Shown: positions 17,086 to 25,719, counted from the first letter of the stretch. The stretch: 55,714 nucleotides of DNA from Acidobacteriota bacterium (GCA_016210855.1 JACQTJ010000021.1:1-55714), one strand, 5' to 3'. Translations and numbers: made by a program. The notes: generated by a model from the sequence alone, not told the origin.

Positions 17086-17784
17086 TCAGCGGTAGCCCAC
17101 GCCCGGATGCAGCAGGTTCAGGGCCAGGGTGTAGAGCGGCTCGAAGAGCCGCCCGAAGAGGTACCAGGCGAGCAGCAGCCCTGCGAGCCCGTAGGCGCGG
17201 CTGAAGTCGCGGAAGCGGCGCGCCGTTGGCTCGCTCATGAGCAAGGTGACCGCGGTGTTTCCGTCCAGCGGCGGCACCGGAATCAGGTTGAAGAGAAAGA
17301 GCAGCAGGTTGAGTACGAACAGCACGCTCAGCAGCGTAGCCGCGGCCTCGAGCCAGCCCGGCTGGGTGGCGGCGACGATGTGCGTGAACGTGGCCCGGGC
17401 CGGAGCGCTGAAGGCACCAGCCAGAACCGCCAGCCGGATGGCCGCCGCTGCCAGCAGCAGCAGAGCCAGATTGGCGGCCGGCCCCGCCAACGCCATCCAG
17501 GCCGCCCGCCGCGGATGGCGCTCCGCCCACAGGGGATCGTACGGGGCGCTGGCCCAGCCGATCATCCAGCCACCGAGGAAGTAGGAGGCCAGCGGCACCA
17601 CCACCGCTCCGAGCGGCTCCCGGCGGATGTGCGGGAGGGGATTGAGCGAGGCCTGCCCGCCGAGCGCCGCCGTCGGGTCGCCGGCCCATTGCGCCGCCCA
17701 GGCGTGCGCAGCCTCGTGGCAGGTGGTCGAGAGCAGGAACACCACGTACCAAACCGCCCCCAGGATCAGGGTTTCTGTGGCCAA
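17086..17784 (-). CDS. Site-2-type M50 family metalloprotease
   Basis: 232 residues from a TTG start at 17784, preceded by AAGGGGAAAAG. The zinc motif HEAAH lies at 23-27 in the first membrane helix. FNLIPVPPLDG supplies the third ligand Asp, as in the NPDG/PPLDG motif of the compact M50B group. Five to six membrane helices can be drawn. There is no PDZ or CBS domain. Its substrate is unknown. The gene diverges from the signal-peptide protein at 17839. Confidence 0.88.
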   Translation of the reverse strand: MATETLILGAVWYVVFLLSTTCHEAAHAWAAQWAGDPTAALGGQASLNPLPHIRREPLGAVVVPLASYFLGGWMIGWASAPYDPLWAERHPRRAAWMALAGPAANLALLLLAAAAIRLAVLAGAFSAPARATFTHIVAATQPGWLEAAATLLSVLFVLNLLLFLFNLIPVPPLDGNTAVTLLMSEPTARRFRDFSRAYGLAGLLLAWYLFGRLFEPLYTLALNLLHPGVGYR

Positions 17785-17838
17785 CTTTTCCCCTTCCGCG
17801 CGAATCCAATCGCGATACTATCACGGGGAGGGGAGACG

Positions 17839-18627
17839 ATGAGGCCGGGTCCCGCTCTTCTTCTGGCGGCTCTGCTGCTCGCCGTGCGGCCCGCTCCGGG
17901 CCACTCCCAGCTGTGGATCAGCGAAGCCGCCGCTCCAGCCCGCATTGAAGTCAGCTACACCGAGCCCTCCGACGCGGGGCAGGCCGAGCGGCTGCGCGAT
18001 CTGGCGGCGCGGCTGAAGCCCGTGGCCGACCAGCTTGAGCCGCTCGACCTCGTTGAGATTGTCATCGTTCACTCCCCGGCCGAAATGAGCCGCCGCCTGG
18101 GCGCAGAGGATGCCCTGAGCGGCGTCAGCTACCTCCACGGCATCCTCTTCCTTTCGCCTGTCTCCTGGCAGCGCAACCCTACCCAGGAAGCCCTCGAGCA
18201 CGAGATGGAGGGGGCCCTGGTGCGCTACACCGCGAGTCGCCTGGCCGGCGGCCAGCGCCTGCCCGACTGGCTCGAGCAAGGATTGGTGAGCGCGCTCACC
18301 CGGCAGCCGTTTGCGCCCGCCACGGCCGAGCTCATCGCCGCTCGCGGCCCGCTTCTGCTCAGCCGCTTTGAGGCGGACGACGCCGCGGTCGGCTACTGGG
18401 CGGTTCGTTATCTTGTCGAGGCCCGCGGCGGCTTGGGTCCGGTGCGCCAGCTGCTCCGCTTGGTGGCGCAGCGGCCCGATACTTTCGTCGAGAATCTGCA
18501 ACTGGTCTACGGGGTTTCTGCCGGGGAGCTTGAGCGCGCCTGGCGGCAGTGGCTGTTGGAGCAGGCCGAAGCCGGTCGGCGGGAAAGGGGCGGCGAAGGT
18601 CCCCTTATCCGCGACCGCAACCCGTAA
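17839..18627 (+). CDS. Degenerate peptidase-MA-like exported protein
   Basis: 262 residues from ATG 17839 with GGGGAGGGG upstream. A signal peptide covers residues 1-22. The body follows the peptidase-MA (gluzincin) layout: a helix with EALEHEMEGALVRY where HExxH is expected, then LPDWLEQGLVSAL, which matches the family's LPxWLxEGxA. The second zinc His is missing (HEMEG) and the later Glu is replaced by Gln (LEQG), so catalysis is doubtful. It may be a binding or scaffold protein. Confidence 0.7.
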   Translation: MRPGPALLLAALLLAVRPAPGHSQLWISEAAAPARIEVSYTEPSDAGQAERLRDLAARLKPVADQLEPLDLVEIVIVHSPAEMSRRLGAEDALSGVSYLHGILFLSPVSWQRNPTQEALEHEMEGALVRYTASRLAGGQRLPDWLEQGLVSALTRQPFAPATAELIAARGPLLLSRFEADDAAVGYWAVRYLVEARGGLGPVRQLLRLVAQRPDTFVENLQLVYGVSAGELERAWRQWLLEQAEAGRRERGGEGPLIRDRNP

Positions 18628-18635
18628 GTTCTTCC

Positions 18636-18730
18636 CTCATTCTCGGAAGGTTCGGGGCCAAGAATCTCAGCTGTGCCAGGAAGGGGGCGCCGAGATTCTT
18701 CGTCGCCCTGCGGGCTCCTCAGAATGACAG
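18636..18730. repeat. Dispersed palindromic repeat, copy 2
   Basis: AAGAATCTCAGC and GCCGAGATTCTTCG arms are followed by CTCAGAATGACAG. The left end is degraded (CTCATTCTCGGAAGG). It lies between convergent genes. Confidence 0.7.
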
Positions 18731-18759
18731 GAGACTGTACGTTTGAAGCCAGGGTGGGG

Positions 18760-19146
18760 CTACTGGCCGGCGGGGGTCTCGACTTCCGGGGCGGCGGTCT
18801 CGGCGAAGGCTTCCTTGATGCGGGTGGCCTTCTTGCCCTTCTTGCCCCGCAAGTAATAGAGCTTGGCCCGGCGCACCCGACCCGAGCGCAGCACCTCGAT
18901 AGACTCGATGATGGGGGAGTGCAGGGGGAAGATGCGCTCCACCCCGATGCCGAACGAGACCTTGCGCACCGTGAAGGTCTCTTGCACAGCGCGCCCGCGG
19001 CGGGCAATCACCACCCCTTCAAAGGGCTGCACACGGGTCTTGTCGCCCTCCTTGATCTTCACGTGCACCCGCACGCTGTCCCCCGGCCGGAACCCCGGCA
19101 CGGGAGCGCGCAATTGGGCCCGCGTGACCTTTTCGATGGCTGACAT
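18760..19146 (-). CDS. rplS: 50S ribosomal protein L19
   Basis: 128 residues. L19 sits at the 30S-50S interface. The motifs are [22 protein letters not shown], the [10 protein letters not shown] turn, [21 protein letters not shown] and [16 protein letters not shown], all split here only for length. A short acidic Ala/Pro tail follows. The gene is usually directly after trmD; here a small opposite-strand gene sits between them. Confidence 0.98.
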   Translation of the reverse strand: MSAIEKVTRAQLRAPVPGFRPGDSVRVHVKIKEGDKTRVQPFEGVVIARRGRAVQETFTVRKVSFGIGVERIFPLHSPIIESIEVLRSGRVRRAKLYYLRGKKGKKATRIKEAFAETAAPEVETPAGQ

Positions 19147-19292
19147 CGGTACTCCCCGGAGCTGAACGAAGCTTTTACTTTAGCACAGATGCGCCCGGCT
19201 GCCTAGCCCTGCCCTTCGGGCCCGTCTTGACGCCTCTCGGCAGGCTGACCGACAATGGTGGCTGCTTCATTCAAACGCTGAGGTTCTTCTTT

Positions 19293-19604
19293 ATGGGATT
19301 GCTGGGCCTGTTTCGGCGGATTGACCGGCGCTCCTGGCACATTTGCTACGAGTGCCTGCGCAACCAGGACAACGTCGCCGAGGAGGCCATCTTCTACTAC
19401 GACGGGCCGCCAGAAGAGCATCTGGGGCGGCCGGTGGTCCGCTGCCCGCGCTGCAGCGCGGTCAACACCCGCTCCTTCCAGTTTCTGAAGGACACGGCGG
19501 AAGACGCAGCGCTCTTCGGGCTGGAGCGCATCGTCAAGAAAAACCCCCGGGAGCGCTTTGCGGTGAAGCCGCCCCCGGCGTCCGGGCCGGCCGCGCCCGC
19601 CTAG
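19293..19604 (+). CDS. Small zinc-ribbon-like protein, unknown
   Basis: 103 residues from ATG 19293. Two Cys pairs, ICYEC (near residues 17-20) and RCPRC (near 51-54), are the pattern of a zinc ribbon, with an acidic stretch between. The C-terminus is Pro/Ala-rich. It is on the plus strand between trmD and rplS and overlaps the end of trmD by 4 nt in convergent orientation. I do not recognise the family. Confidence 0.65.
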   Translation: MGLLGLFRRIDRRSWHICYECLRNQDNVAEEAIFYYDGPPEEHLGRPVVRCPRCSAVNTRSFQFLKDTAEDAALFGLERIVKKNPRERFAVKPPPASGPAAPA

Positions 19605-20371
19605 CCGCGTTCTTTCTCTTCGAGCCGGCGGCGGTCATCTTCGCTCAACTCGGCCCCCTCGAGCAGGTCGGGCCGGTTCCGCTTGGTCTTGAGCAGCGCC
19701 TGCCGGCGGCGCCAACGGCGCACCTCTTCATGATTCCCGCCCACCAGCACCTCGGGGACTTTGTAGCCGCGGAAGTCGGCCGGGCGGGTGTAGTGCGGGC
19801 AGTCGAGGATGCCGCCGGCCGAGATGCGCGCCTCGGGGTGGGGGGTGAAGGATTCTTCGACCACGGAGCGCTCATCGCCGAGGGCCCGGGGCAGCAGCCG
19901 CGTCACCACATCCACCACCACCGCGGCCGCCAGCTCCCCGCCCGTCAGCACATAGTCGCCAATCGAGAGCTCTAGCGTGGCCACGTGCTCGGCCACCCGC
20001 TCGTCCACGCCTTCGTAGCGGCCGCAAAGCAGCACGATACGCTGCTGCGCGGCCAGCGCCTGCGCCACCGGCTGGGTCAGCAGCTTGCCCTGCGCCGACA
20101 GCAGGACGATGGCGGTCTGGGCGCGCTTCTCGAGCGTCTGGTCGCTCAGCAGACTTTCGACCGCGGCAAACAGCGGCTCGGGCTTGAGCACCATCCCTTC
20201 GCCGCCCCCGAAGGGCCGATCGTCCACCGTGTGGTGCTTATCGAGGGTGTAGTGGCGCAGGTCGTGAATGCGGAGGTCGATCAGCCGCTCGTCGCGGGCC
20301 CGGCGGATGATGCCGTGCTCGAACGGCCCCCGGAAAAATTCCGGAAAGATGGTGACGATGTCGTAAATCAC
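19601..20371 (-). CDS. trmD: tRNA (guanine-37-N1) methyltransferase
   Basis: 256 residues from GTG 20371, with GGAGGAG 3 nt before it on the minus strand. TrmD methylates G37 of tRNAs and prevents frameshifts. The knot motifs are present: [44 protein letters not shown] and [14 protein letters not shown]...CPHYTRP. The start overlaps the msrB stop as GTGA, so translation is coupled. The C-terminal helical domain is full length. Confidence 0.97.
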   Translation of the reverse strand: MIYDIVTIFPEFFRGPFEHGIIRRARDERLIDLRIHDLRHYTLDKHHTVDDRPFGGGEGMVLKPEPLFAAVESLLSDQTLEKRAQTAIVLLSAQGKLLTQPVAQALAAQQRIVLLCGRYEGVDERVAEHVATLELSIGDYVLTGGELAAAVVVDVVTRLLPRALGDERSVVEESFTPHPEARISAGGILDCPHYTRPADFRGYKVPEVLVGGNHEEVRRWRRRQALLKTKRNRPDLLEGAELSEDDRRRLEEKERG

Positions 20372-20775
20372 GGCTCCTCCGCCTTTGGGGCCAGCTTGAG
20401 GGCGGCGGAGTTGATGCAGTAGCGCCGGCCGGTGGGCGGCGGGCCGTCGGGGAAGACGTGGCCCAGGTGGGCGTCGCAGCCGGCGCAGAGCACCTCGGTG
20501 CGGCGCACGAAGTGGCTGCGGTCTTCCTCCGTGGCGATGTTTTCCTCCGCGATGGGTGCCCAAAAGCTGGGCCAGCCGGTGCCGGAATCGAACTTGGCCA
20601 TGGAGCTAAAGAGCGGTGCCCCACAGCAGACGCACTCGTACACCCCTTCCTCGTGGCAGTCGGCGTACTCCCCCGAGAAGGGCGGCTCGGTGCCCTGGCG
20701 CCGGGTGACCCAGTACTGCTCTGGCGTGAGTTGCCGCTTCCACTCCTCGTCGTCCTTGACCACCTTCGCCCTCAT
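20368..20775 (-). CDS. msrB: Peptide-methionine (R)-S-oxide reductase
   Basis: 135 residues from ATG 20775, with GAGGAG upstream. MsrB reduces methionine-R-sulfoxide in proteins. The zinc site is Cys48/Cys51 and Cys97/Cys100. GTGWPSF and HLGHVFPDG are intact, and the catalytic residue Cys120 lies in RRYCINS. A longer frame to 20991 only adds translated repeat sequence and is rejected. The gene lies between rimM and trmD and overlaps trmD by 4 nt, an unusual insertion in the ribosomal operon. Confidence 0.96.
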   Translation of the reverse strand: MRAKVVKDDEEWKRQLTPEQYWVTRRQGTEPPFSGEYADCHEEGVYECVCCGAPLFSSMAKFDSGTGWPSFWAPIAEENIATEEDRSHFVRRTEVLCAGCDAHLGHVFPDGPPPTGRRYCINSAALKLAPKAEEP

Positions 20776-20825
20776 CCGCGCTCCTCTTCGGGCAAGAAAG
20801 AATCTCTGTCCTGCCGCTCTTCGCT

Positions 20826-20950
20826 TGTCATTCTGAGGCCGGAGGCCGAAGAATCTCAAACTTAGCTGGTGGCTACATTGAGATTCTTCGCTCCGCCCTG
20901 CAACTCCAGCCTGAGCCGCTCCCCGCGAAGGGCTCCGCTCAGAATGACAG
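20826..20950. repeat. Dispersed palindromic repeat, copy 3
   Basis: TGTCATTCTGAGG and GAAGAATCTCA at the left face TGAGATTCTTCG and GCTCAGAATGACAG at the right, with a GC-rich middle. It separates rimM from msrB and could weaken read-through between them. Confidence 0.8.
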
Positions 20951-21009
20951 GATAAAGAAAGCGTCGCTGTCCCCGACAGTGGGGCGGACATTCCTGTCGG
21001 CTGCTTTTC

Positions 21010-21537
21010 CTACTCATTCAGGTCGCGCAGGCCGTCGGGCAGCACGACTTCGATGAGCTTTTCGCCCGGGGCGATGCGCGGGCAGAATTCTTCGGCGAAA
21101 GGAATCAGGATTTCCTTTCCGCCGGCTGCCTCCACAGCCAGCAAGGGGGTGCCGCCGGTCGAGATCAGCTCCCGCACGCGGCCGAGTTCGGCGCCGCTGG
21201 AGCGCTCCACCACCCGGCAGCCTTCCAGCTCGTCCAGGTAGAAGGCCGAGTGGCCGAGTGGTGTCGCCTCCGCCCGCGGGATTTGAATCTCGAGTCCCAC
21301 CAGCGCCTTCGCTTGCGCGAGTGACTCGAAGCCTGTGAGCTCGAACACCAGGAAGTTCTTGTGCGGCCAGATGCGCTCGACCCGGACGGCCCGCGGCTCG
21401 CTCCGGCCATCCCACAGCCAGACGGCGCGGCGCTCGAGGAGCCGGTCGGGGAAATCGGTCAGGATTTCGGCCGCTACCTCGCCCCGCCGCCCCTGGGTCT
21501 TCACGATGCGGGCAACCGTCAACCACCGTGCGGGCAA
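21010..21537 (-). CDS. rimM: 16S rRNA processing protein RimM
   Basis: 175 residues from TTG 21537, with GGAG about 10 nt upstream. RimM binds S19 and helps 30S assembly. The N-terminal domain has VARIVKTQGRRGEVAAEILTDFP in two parts, and the PRC-like barrel follows with FYLDELEGCRVV, GTPLLAVEAAGGKEILIPF and EVVLPDGLRDL. Length is typical. It starts 6 nt after khpA. Confidence 0.96.
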   Translation of the reverse strand: MPARWLTVARIVKTQGRRGEVAAEILTDFPDRLLERRAVWLWDGRSEPRAVRVERIWPHKNFLVFELTGFESLAQAKALVGLEIQIPRAEATPLGHSAFYLDELEGCRVVERSSGAELGRVRELISTGGTPLLAVEAAGGKEILIPFAEEFCPRIAPGEKLIEVVLPDGLRDLNE

Positions 21538-21543
21538 GCCGGC

Positions 21544-21774
21544 CTACTCCAGGATTTCCAGGGTGAAGCGCTTCCGGAGCTTCATCCCGGCGGCGCCCAG
21601 GATGGTGCGGATGGAGCGGGCGGTGCGCCCTTGCTTGCCGATCACCTTGCCCAGGTCGGAGGGGTCCACGCGCAGCTCCAGCACCGTTACCTGCTCGCCC
21701 TCCACCGCTCGCACCGTGACCTTTTCGGGATGATCCACCAGGGACTTGGCGATCTGCTCGACCAACTCTCGCAT
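21544..21774 (-). CDS. khpA: KH-domain RNA-binding protein KhpA
   Basis: 76 residues: a single type II KH domain with the loop [13 protein letters not shown]. KhpA binds RNA, often with KhpB, and affects cell division and translation. The position between rpsP and rimM is the standard one in many bacteria. The stop is 6 nt before rimM. Confidence 0.95.
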   Translation of the reverse strand: MRELVEQIAKSLVDHPEKVTVRAVEGEQVTVLELRVDPSDLGKVIGKQGRTARSIRTILGAAGMKLRKRFTLEILE

Positions 21775-21843
21775 CCGCGCCCCCTCTCTCCTGCTCCCCG
21801 AGGGGCCTATGAACCACTTGGGCTAGAACTGCTAAAGGAGATT

Positions 21844-22083
21844 CTATACCAACTTGTGGCGCCGCAAGAAGCTGCGCACCGTCTCCGAGGGTTGAGCCCC
21901 TTTGCTCAGCCAGTACTGGATGCGCCCGGCCTTCAAGTTGATCGCCGCCGGCTGCCGCAGGGGGTCGTAGTGGCCCACCACTTCCACGTAGCTGCTGTTC
22001 CGCGCCTTGCGTTGGTCAATCACCACCACCCGATAGGCGGGCTGCTTCTTCTTCCCCACACGGCTCAGGCGGATTCTCAGCAA
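21844..22083 (-). CDS. rpsP: 30S ribosomal protein S16
   Basis: 79 residues from TTG 22083. GGAGGT (22091-22096 on the minus strand) lies 7 nt before this TTG, which decides the start; an upstream in-frame TTG at 22107 has no such site. The protein has LRIRLSRVGKKKQPAYRVVV, DQRKARNSSYVEVVGHYDP and the IQYWLSKGAQPSETV segment of S16. It is first in the khpA-rimM-msrB-trmD series. Confidence 0.95.
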   Translation of the reverse strand: MLRIRLSRVGKKKQPAYRVVVIDQRKARNSSYVEVVGHYDPLRQPAAINLKAGRIQYWLSKGAQPSETVRSFLRRHKLV

Positions 22084-22153
22084 GTTCGTCACCTCCAAAA
22101 GATTCAACCATTATACCTGCTCCGTCTGCTGCCGGAAAGGGGTCAGCCGCGGC

Positions 22154-23137
22154 CTACTTCAGGTAGCCGTGCTTCCTGTACCAGCGGTAGGTTTTCTCGA
22201 GCGAGGCTCGGAGCGGGGTCTGCGGGTAGCCAAGCTCGCGGATGGCCTTCTCGGAAGTGTAGGTGCGAGCGAAGCGCCCCATCCGCAGCAGCTCCGGGGT
22301 CAGCGCCGGCTCCCGGCGGGTGAGGAGCGAGAGCCCGTAGTTGGCGTAGGCCACCGCCTGCGCCAGCCAGTAGGGGATGACCTTCACCTCGACCTTCTTG
22401 CTCATCACCTCGCCCACCGCGCGGAACAAATCGGCGTAGCGGATGTGCTCGCCGCCCAGGATATAGCGCTGGCCGCTGCGGCCGCGCTCCATGGCGGCGA
22501 GGTGGCCCTGGCAGACGTCGTCCACGTCGCAGGTGGTGGTCGAGCCGGCGGGACTAAAGACGGTGGCTTTCTCCTGTACCAGCTTGAACATCCGCCCGGC
22601 GTTCCAACTTGTGTCCCGCGGGCCGAATATCAGGGCCGGGTTCACCACCACCACCTCGAGCCCCCGCGCCGCGGCCTTCAGGGCCTCCTGCTCGCCCAGA
22701 TGCTTGGTGGTGGCGTAGTGGATGTCCTGCGGTCCCCAGTTCCAAGAGGTCTCTTCATCGCAGGGCTTGCCGTCAGTGCGAAAACCGATGGCGGCGATAG
22801 AGCTGGTGTGCACGACGCGGCGGACGCCGTTCGAGAGCGCCGCCTCGACCACGTTGTGCGCCCCTACGACGTTGACGCGATACTGCCACGCCCGCCGCGG
22901 CGGCCAGTAGCTCACCAGCCCCGCCAGGTGGTAGATGCCTTCGACCCCGCGGCTCGCCCCGAGCAGCGAGTCGAAGTCGGTGACGTCGCCTTCGGTGAAT
23001 TCGACCGGCAGACCGGTGAGGATGTCGGGGGGCGTCCGCCGACGCTTCAGCACCCGCACCGTGTCGCCGCGGCCGACCAGGTGGTGGACGAGGTTCGCCC
23101 CCAGGAACCCCGTGCCACCGGTGACCAGAACCTTCAT
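22154..23137 (-). CDS. NAD-dependent epimerase/dehydratase, HpnA-like
   Basis: 327 residues from ATG 23137. It is an extended short-chain dehydrogenase. GGTGFLG binds the dinucleotide, HTSSIAAIG carries the Ser, and YATTK is the catalytic Tyr-Lys pair. The C-terminus (RREPALTPELLRMGRFARTY, then ELGYPQTPLRASLEKTYRWY) resembles hopanoid-associated sugar epimerases (HpnA) and dihydroflavonol reductase-like enzymes. No hopanoid genes are near. The substrate is not fixed. Confidence 0.85.
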   Translation of the reverse strand: MKVLVTGGTGFLGANLVHHLVGRGDTVRVLKRRRTPPDILTGLPVEFTEGDVTDFDSLLGASRGVEGIYHLAGLVSYWPPRRAWQYRVNVVGAHNVVEAALSNGVRRVVHTSSIAAIGFRTDGKPCDEETSWNWGPQDIHYATTKHLGEQEALKAAARGLEVVVVNPALIFGPRDTSWNAGRMFKLVQEKATVFSPAGSTTTCDVDDVCQGHLAAMERGRSGQRYILGGEHIRYADLFRAVGEVMSKKVEVKVIPYWLAQAVAYANYGLSLLTRREPALTPELLRMGRFARTYTSEKAIRELGYPQTPLRASLEKTYRWYRKHGYLK

Positions 23138-23181
23138 GGAGGCCAACGCCTCCCACTGCAAGCTCGCGCCTCAAGCAGTTT

Positions 23182-23267
23182 GTCATCCTGAGCGAAGCGA
23201 AGGATCTCAATCTTGCCAGTAGCTACGATTGAGATTCTTCGTCGCCGTGGGCTCCTCAGAATGACAG
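23182..23267. repeat. Dispersed palindromic repeat, copy 4
   Basis: This is the cleanest copy: TGTCATCCTGAGCGAAGCG and GGATCTCAATC face GATTGAGATTCTTCG and CTCAGAATGACAG around a short loop. It lies between ffh and the epimerase gene. Confidence 0.85.
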
Positions 23268-23277
23268 TGTAAGTATG

Positions 23278-24624
23278 TTACATGGGCAGTTTCGTCCGGC
23301 CCCCGAAGCGCGCCGCCAGCTTCCGCAGAGCGTCGCCCTGGCCGCCCTTCATAGCCTTCATCATCCGGCGCATCTCGGCGAACTGGCGCAGGAGCTGGTT
23401 GACTTCCTGGACGGTGGTGCCGCTGCCGCGGGCGATGCGCTTGCGGCGCCGGCCGTCGAGAATGTCTGGGCGGCGGCGCTCCTTCGGGGTCATCGAATTG
23501 ATGATGGCCTCGAGCTGCACCAGCCGCCCCTCGTTCACCGGCTGCCCGCGCACCTCGGGGGCGACACCCGGAATCATCTCGAGCACCTGCTCGAGCGGGC
23601 CCATTTTCTTGAGCTGGCGCAGCTGGTCGCGGAAGTCTTCGAGGGTGAACTCGGCCCGGCGCAGCTTTTCTTCGAGCTCTTCGGCCTGGGCGCGGTCAAC
23701 GGTTTCTTCCGCCTTCTCGATGAGCGAGAGCACGTCGCCCATCCCCAGGATGCGGCTGACGATGCGGTCGGGGTGGAAAGGCTCGAGGGCGTCGTACTTT
23801 TCTCCCGTGCCGATGAACTTGATGGGCCGGCCAGTCACCCAACGGATCGAAAGCGCCGCGCCCCCGCGGGCGTCGCCGTCCATCTTGGTGAGGATGACCC
23901 CCGTCAGGCCCAGCCGCTCGTGGAAGGTGCCGGCGCTCTTGACGGCGTCCTGGCCGGTCATGGCGTCGGCGACGAACAGGGTTTCGACCGGCTGAAAAGC
24001 CTTTTTCATGGCCTCGAGCTCGCCCATCAGCTCGTCGTCAATGTGCAGCCGGCCCTGCGTGTCCACCAGCACCACGTCGTAGGCCAAAAGCTCGGCCTCC
24101 CGGCGGGCGGCCTTGAGCAGCTCCAGCGGATCGTCCGAGGCTTTTTCCACCACCGGCAGGCCGACAGCGCGGGCAATCTGGGCGAGCTGCTCGCGAGCCG
24201 CCGGGCGGCGCACATCGGTCGAGACCCCCACCGGACGGTGCCCGCTCTTGGCGAGCCACTTGCCGAGCTTGCCCGTCGTCGTGGTCTTGCCCGAGCCTTG
24301 CAGCCCGGTGAGGAAGATGAGGGTCGGCGGCTTCTTCGAGAATTGAAGCGGCGCCACGCGCCCGCCGAGCAGCCCTACCAGCTCGTCACGGACAATCTTG
24401 AGCACCTGCTGGTCGGGGGAGAGCGAGAGCAGCACCTCCTGCCCCAGGGCCCGGCCGCGGATGTTCTCGGTCAGTTGCTGGACGACCTTGAAGTGGACAT
24501 CGCCTTCGAGCAGCGCCAGGCGGATTTGGCTTAGGGCCTGGTTGACGTGCTCCTCGGAGAGCTTGCCCTCGCCCCGTAGGCTCTTGAAGGTCCGTTGCAG
24601 CTTTTCGGTCAGGGCTTCGAACAT
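23278..24624 (-). CDS. ffh: Signal recognition particle GTPase Ffh
   Basis: 448 residues with N, G and M domains in order. Ffh with 4.5S RNA brings ribosomes making membrane proteins to FtsY. The P-loop is GLQGSGKT (107-114), followed by DVRRPAAREQL, TKMDGDARGG and the FIGTGEKYDALEPFHPDRI closing loop. The M domain is Met-rich at the end (MRRMMKAM) and has RRKRIARGSGTTVQEVN for RNA binding. The G3 motif reads DTQGR (188-192) where DTAGR is the rule. The gene is complete. Confidence 0.97.
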   Translation of the reverse strand: MFEALTEKLQRTFKSLRGEGKLSEEHVNQALSQIRLALLEGDVHFKVVQQLTENIRGRALGQEVLLSLSPDQQVLKIVRDELVGLLGGRVAPLQFSKKPPTLIFLTGLQGSGKTTTTGKLGKWLAKSGHRPVGVSTDVRRPAAREQLAQIARAVGLPVVEKASDDPLELLKAARREAELLAYDVVLVDTQGRLHIDDELMGELEAMKKAFQPVETLFVADAMTGQDAVKSAGTFHERLGLTGVILTKMDGDARGGAALSIRWVTGRPIKFIGTGEKYDALEPFHPDRIVSRILGMGDVLSLIEKAEETVDRAQAEELEEKLRRAEFTLEDFRDQLRQLKKMGPLEQVLEMIPGVAPEVRGQPVNEGRLVQLEAIINSMTPKERRRPDILDGRRRKRIARGSGTTVQEVNQLLRQFAEMRRMMKAMKGGQGDALRKLAARFGGRTKLPM

Positions 24625-24630
24625 CGGATT

Positions 24631-25428
24631 CTATCTGCGGTTTTCGTCCAGGGCGAGGCGTTGGATGGAGCGGGCGCGGCCGGTGGTTTCGTCAATGTCG
24701 AGCACGGTCCCGCACAGCCGCACGTCGCCCTTGGCGACGTCGAGGCGGGCAGGGAGGCCGGTCAAGAAGCGGCGCAGGACGTCTTCTTTGGCGTTCCCGA
24801 TCACCGACTCGTATGGCCCGGTCATCCCCACGTCGGTGATGTAGGCCGTTCCGCCGGGCAGAATCTTCTCGTCGGCGGTGGGCACGTGGGTGTGCGTGCC
24901 CAAGACGGCGGAGACCCGCCCATCGAGATGCCAGCCTAGGGCCTGCTTCTCGGAGGTAGTCTCGGCGTGGGCGTCCACCAGAATGACCTTGATTCGGGCG
25001 GGAAGCCCTTCGAGCAGCCGGTCCACAGTGCGAAAGGGGCAGTCAATCGAAGGCATGAAGACGCGGCCCTGGATGTTCATCACCGCGTAGGGCGTGCCCC
25101 GGCGGGTCTGGCCCGAGTAGAGGCCGGTGCCGGGGGCCGGGGCGGGGTAGTTCGCCGGGCGAAGCAGGCGGCCGTCGCCTGCGCCCTGCTCGAAGAAGGG
25201 CAGGATCTCCTTACGGTCGAAGATGTGGTTGCCGCTGGTGAGGACATCGATGCCAACTTCGAGCAGCTCTTCGACCAGCGCCGGGGTGATGCCAAAGCCG
25301 GCGGCGGCGTTTTCGCAGTTGGCCACCACCAGCTCGGCCCCGTGCTCCTCCGCTAGCTCGCGCACGGACTCGGCCACGATGCGCCGGCCGGGGCTGCCCA
25401 CAATGTCGCCGATGAAAAGGGCTTTCAT
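24631..25428 (-). CDS. ymdB: YmdB-family metallophosphoesterase
   Basis: 265 residues from ATG 25428. The family (TIGR00282) includes the B. subtilis YmdB 2',3'-cyclic nucleotide phosphodiesterase. The metal ligands are spread over FIGDIVGSPGRR, NCENAAAGFGI, TSGNHIFD, DAHAETTSEK and GTHTHVPTAD, all intact. The stop is 6 nt before ffh, so the two are likely co-transcribed. The 6S RNA gene lies immediately upstream. Confidence 0.93.
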   Translation of the reverse strand: MKALFIGDIVGSPGRRIVAESVRELAEEHGAELVVANCENAAAGFGITPALVEELLEVGIDVLTSGNHIFDRKEILPFFEQGAGDGRLLRPANYPAPAPGTGLYSGQTRRGTPYAVMNIQGRVFMPSIDCPFRTVDRLLEGLPARIKVILVDAHAETTSEKQALGWHLDGRVSAVLGTHTHVPTADEKILPGGTAYITDVGMTGPYESVIGNAKEDVLRRFLTGLPARLDVAKGDVRLCGTVLDIDETTGRARSIQRLALDENRR

Positions 25429-25491
25429 CAGGAAAGAGCGAGTGTAGCAGAGGTGCCGGGGGCTGGATAGCGGGCCGGTAGGTGGGCCCAC

Positions 25492-25681
25492 AAAAAAGAA
25501 CTACGTCCGCCGGCACCGTGGGGCACTCGATATGCCTGAACCCTAGGTCCAGGTGGGTGTTCTGCGCTCGCCTTCAGGCTTCCCTTGCGGGCATGCGCAC
25601 CAGCGAGCGACTTGAACTCCCCTTCTCCGAGTGTTGGCTCAGTTTATCCTTGTGCCCTCACCTGCGTCGCAGGCGTAGTCC
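25492..25681 (-). ncRNA. ssrS: 6S RNA
   Basis: About 190 nt. 6S RNA mimics an open promoter and holds sigma70 RNA polymerase. The 5' end GGACUACG pairs perfectly (one G-U) with CGUAGUUC near the 3' end, followed by six U (25492-25497). The 3' half reads ACACCCACCUGGACC and GGGUUCAGG, close to ACACAUUCACCUUGAACC and GGGUUCAAGG of E. coli 6S. The middle GUGCGCAUGCCCGC corresponds to the E. coli GAGCAUGCUCGG part. The length (E. coli 184 nt), a promoter ending 7 nt before the 5' end and the location just downstream of zapA, as in E. coli, all agree. Confidence 0.92.
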
Positions 25682-25688
25682 AATAGGG

Positions 25689-25719
25689 ATTCTAGTCCTC
25701 CGACGGACGTGCAGGTCAA
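25689..25719 (-). promoter_or_regulatory. Promoter of 6S RNA
   Basis: On the minus strand TTGACC (25714-25719) and TAGAAT (25689-25694) are separated by 19 nt. The -10 box ends 7 nt before the predicted first base of 6S RNA at 25681. Confidence 0.7.

Noticed and set aside
20776-20991. N-terminal extension of msrB
   Set aside because: The extra residues are translated palindromic repeat (HSERSPSRG); a good Shine-Dalgarno lies before ATG 20775.
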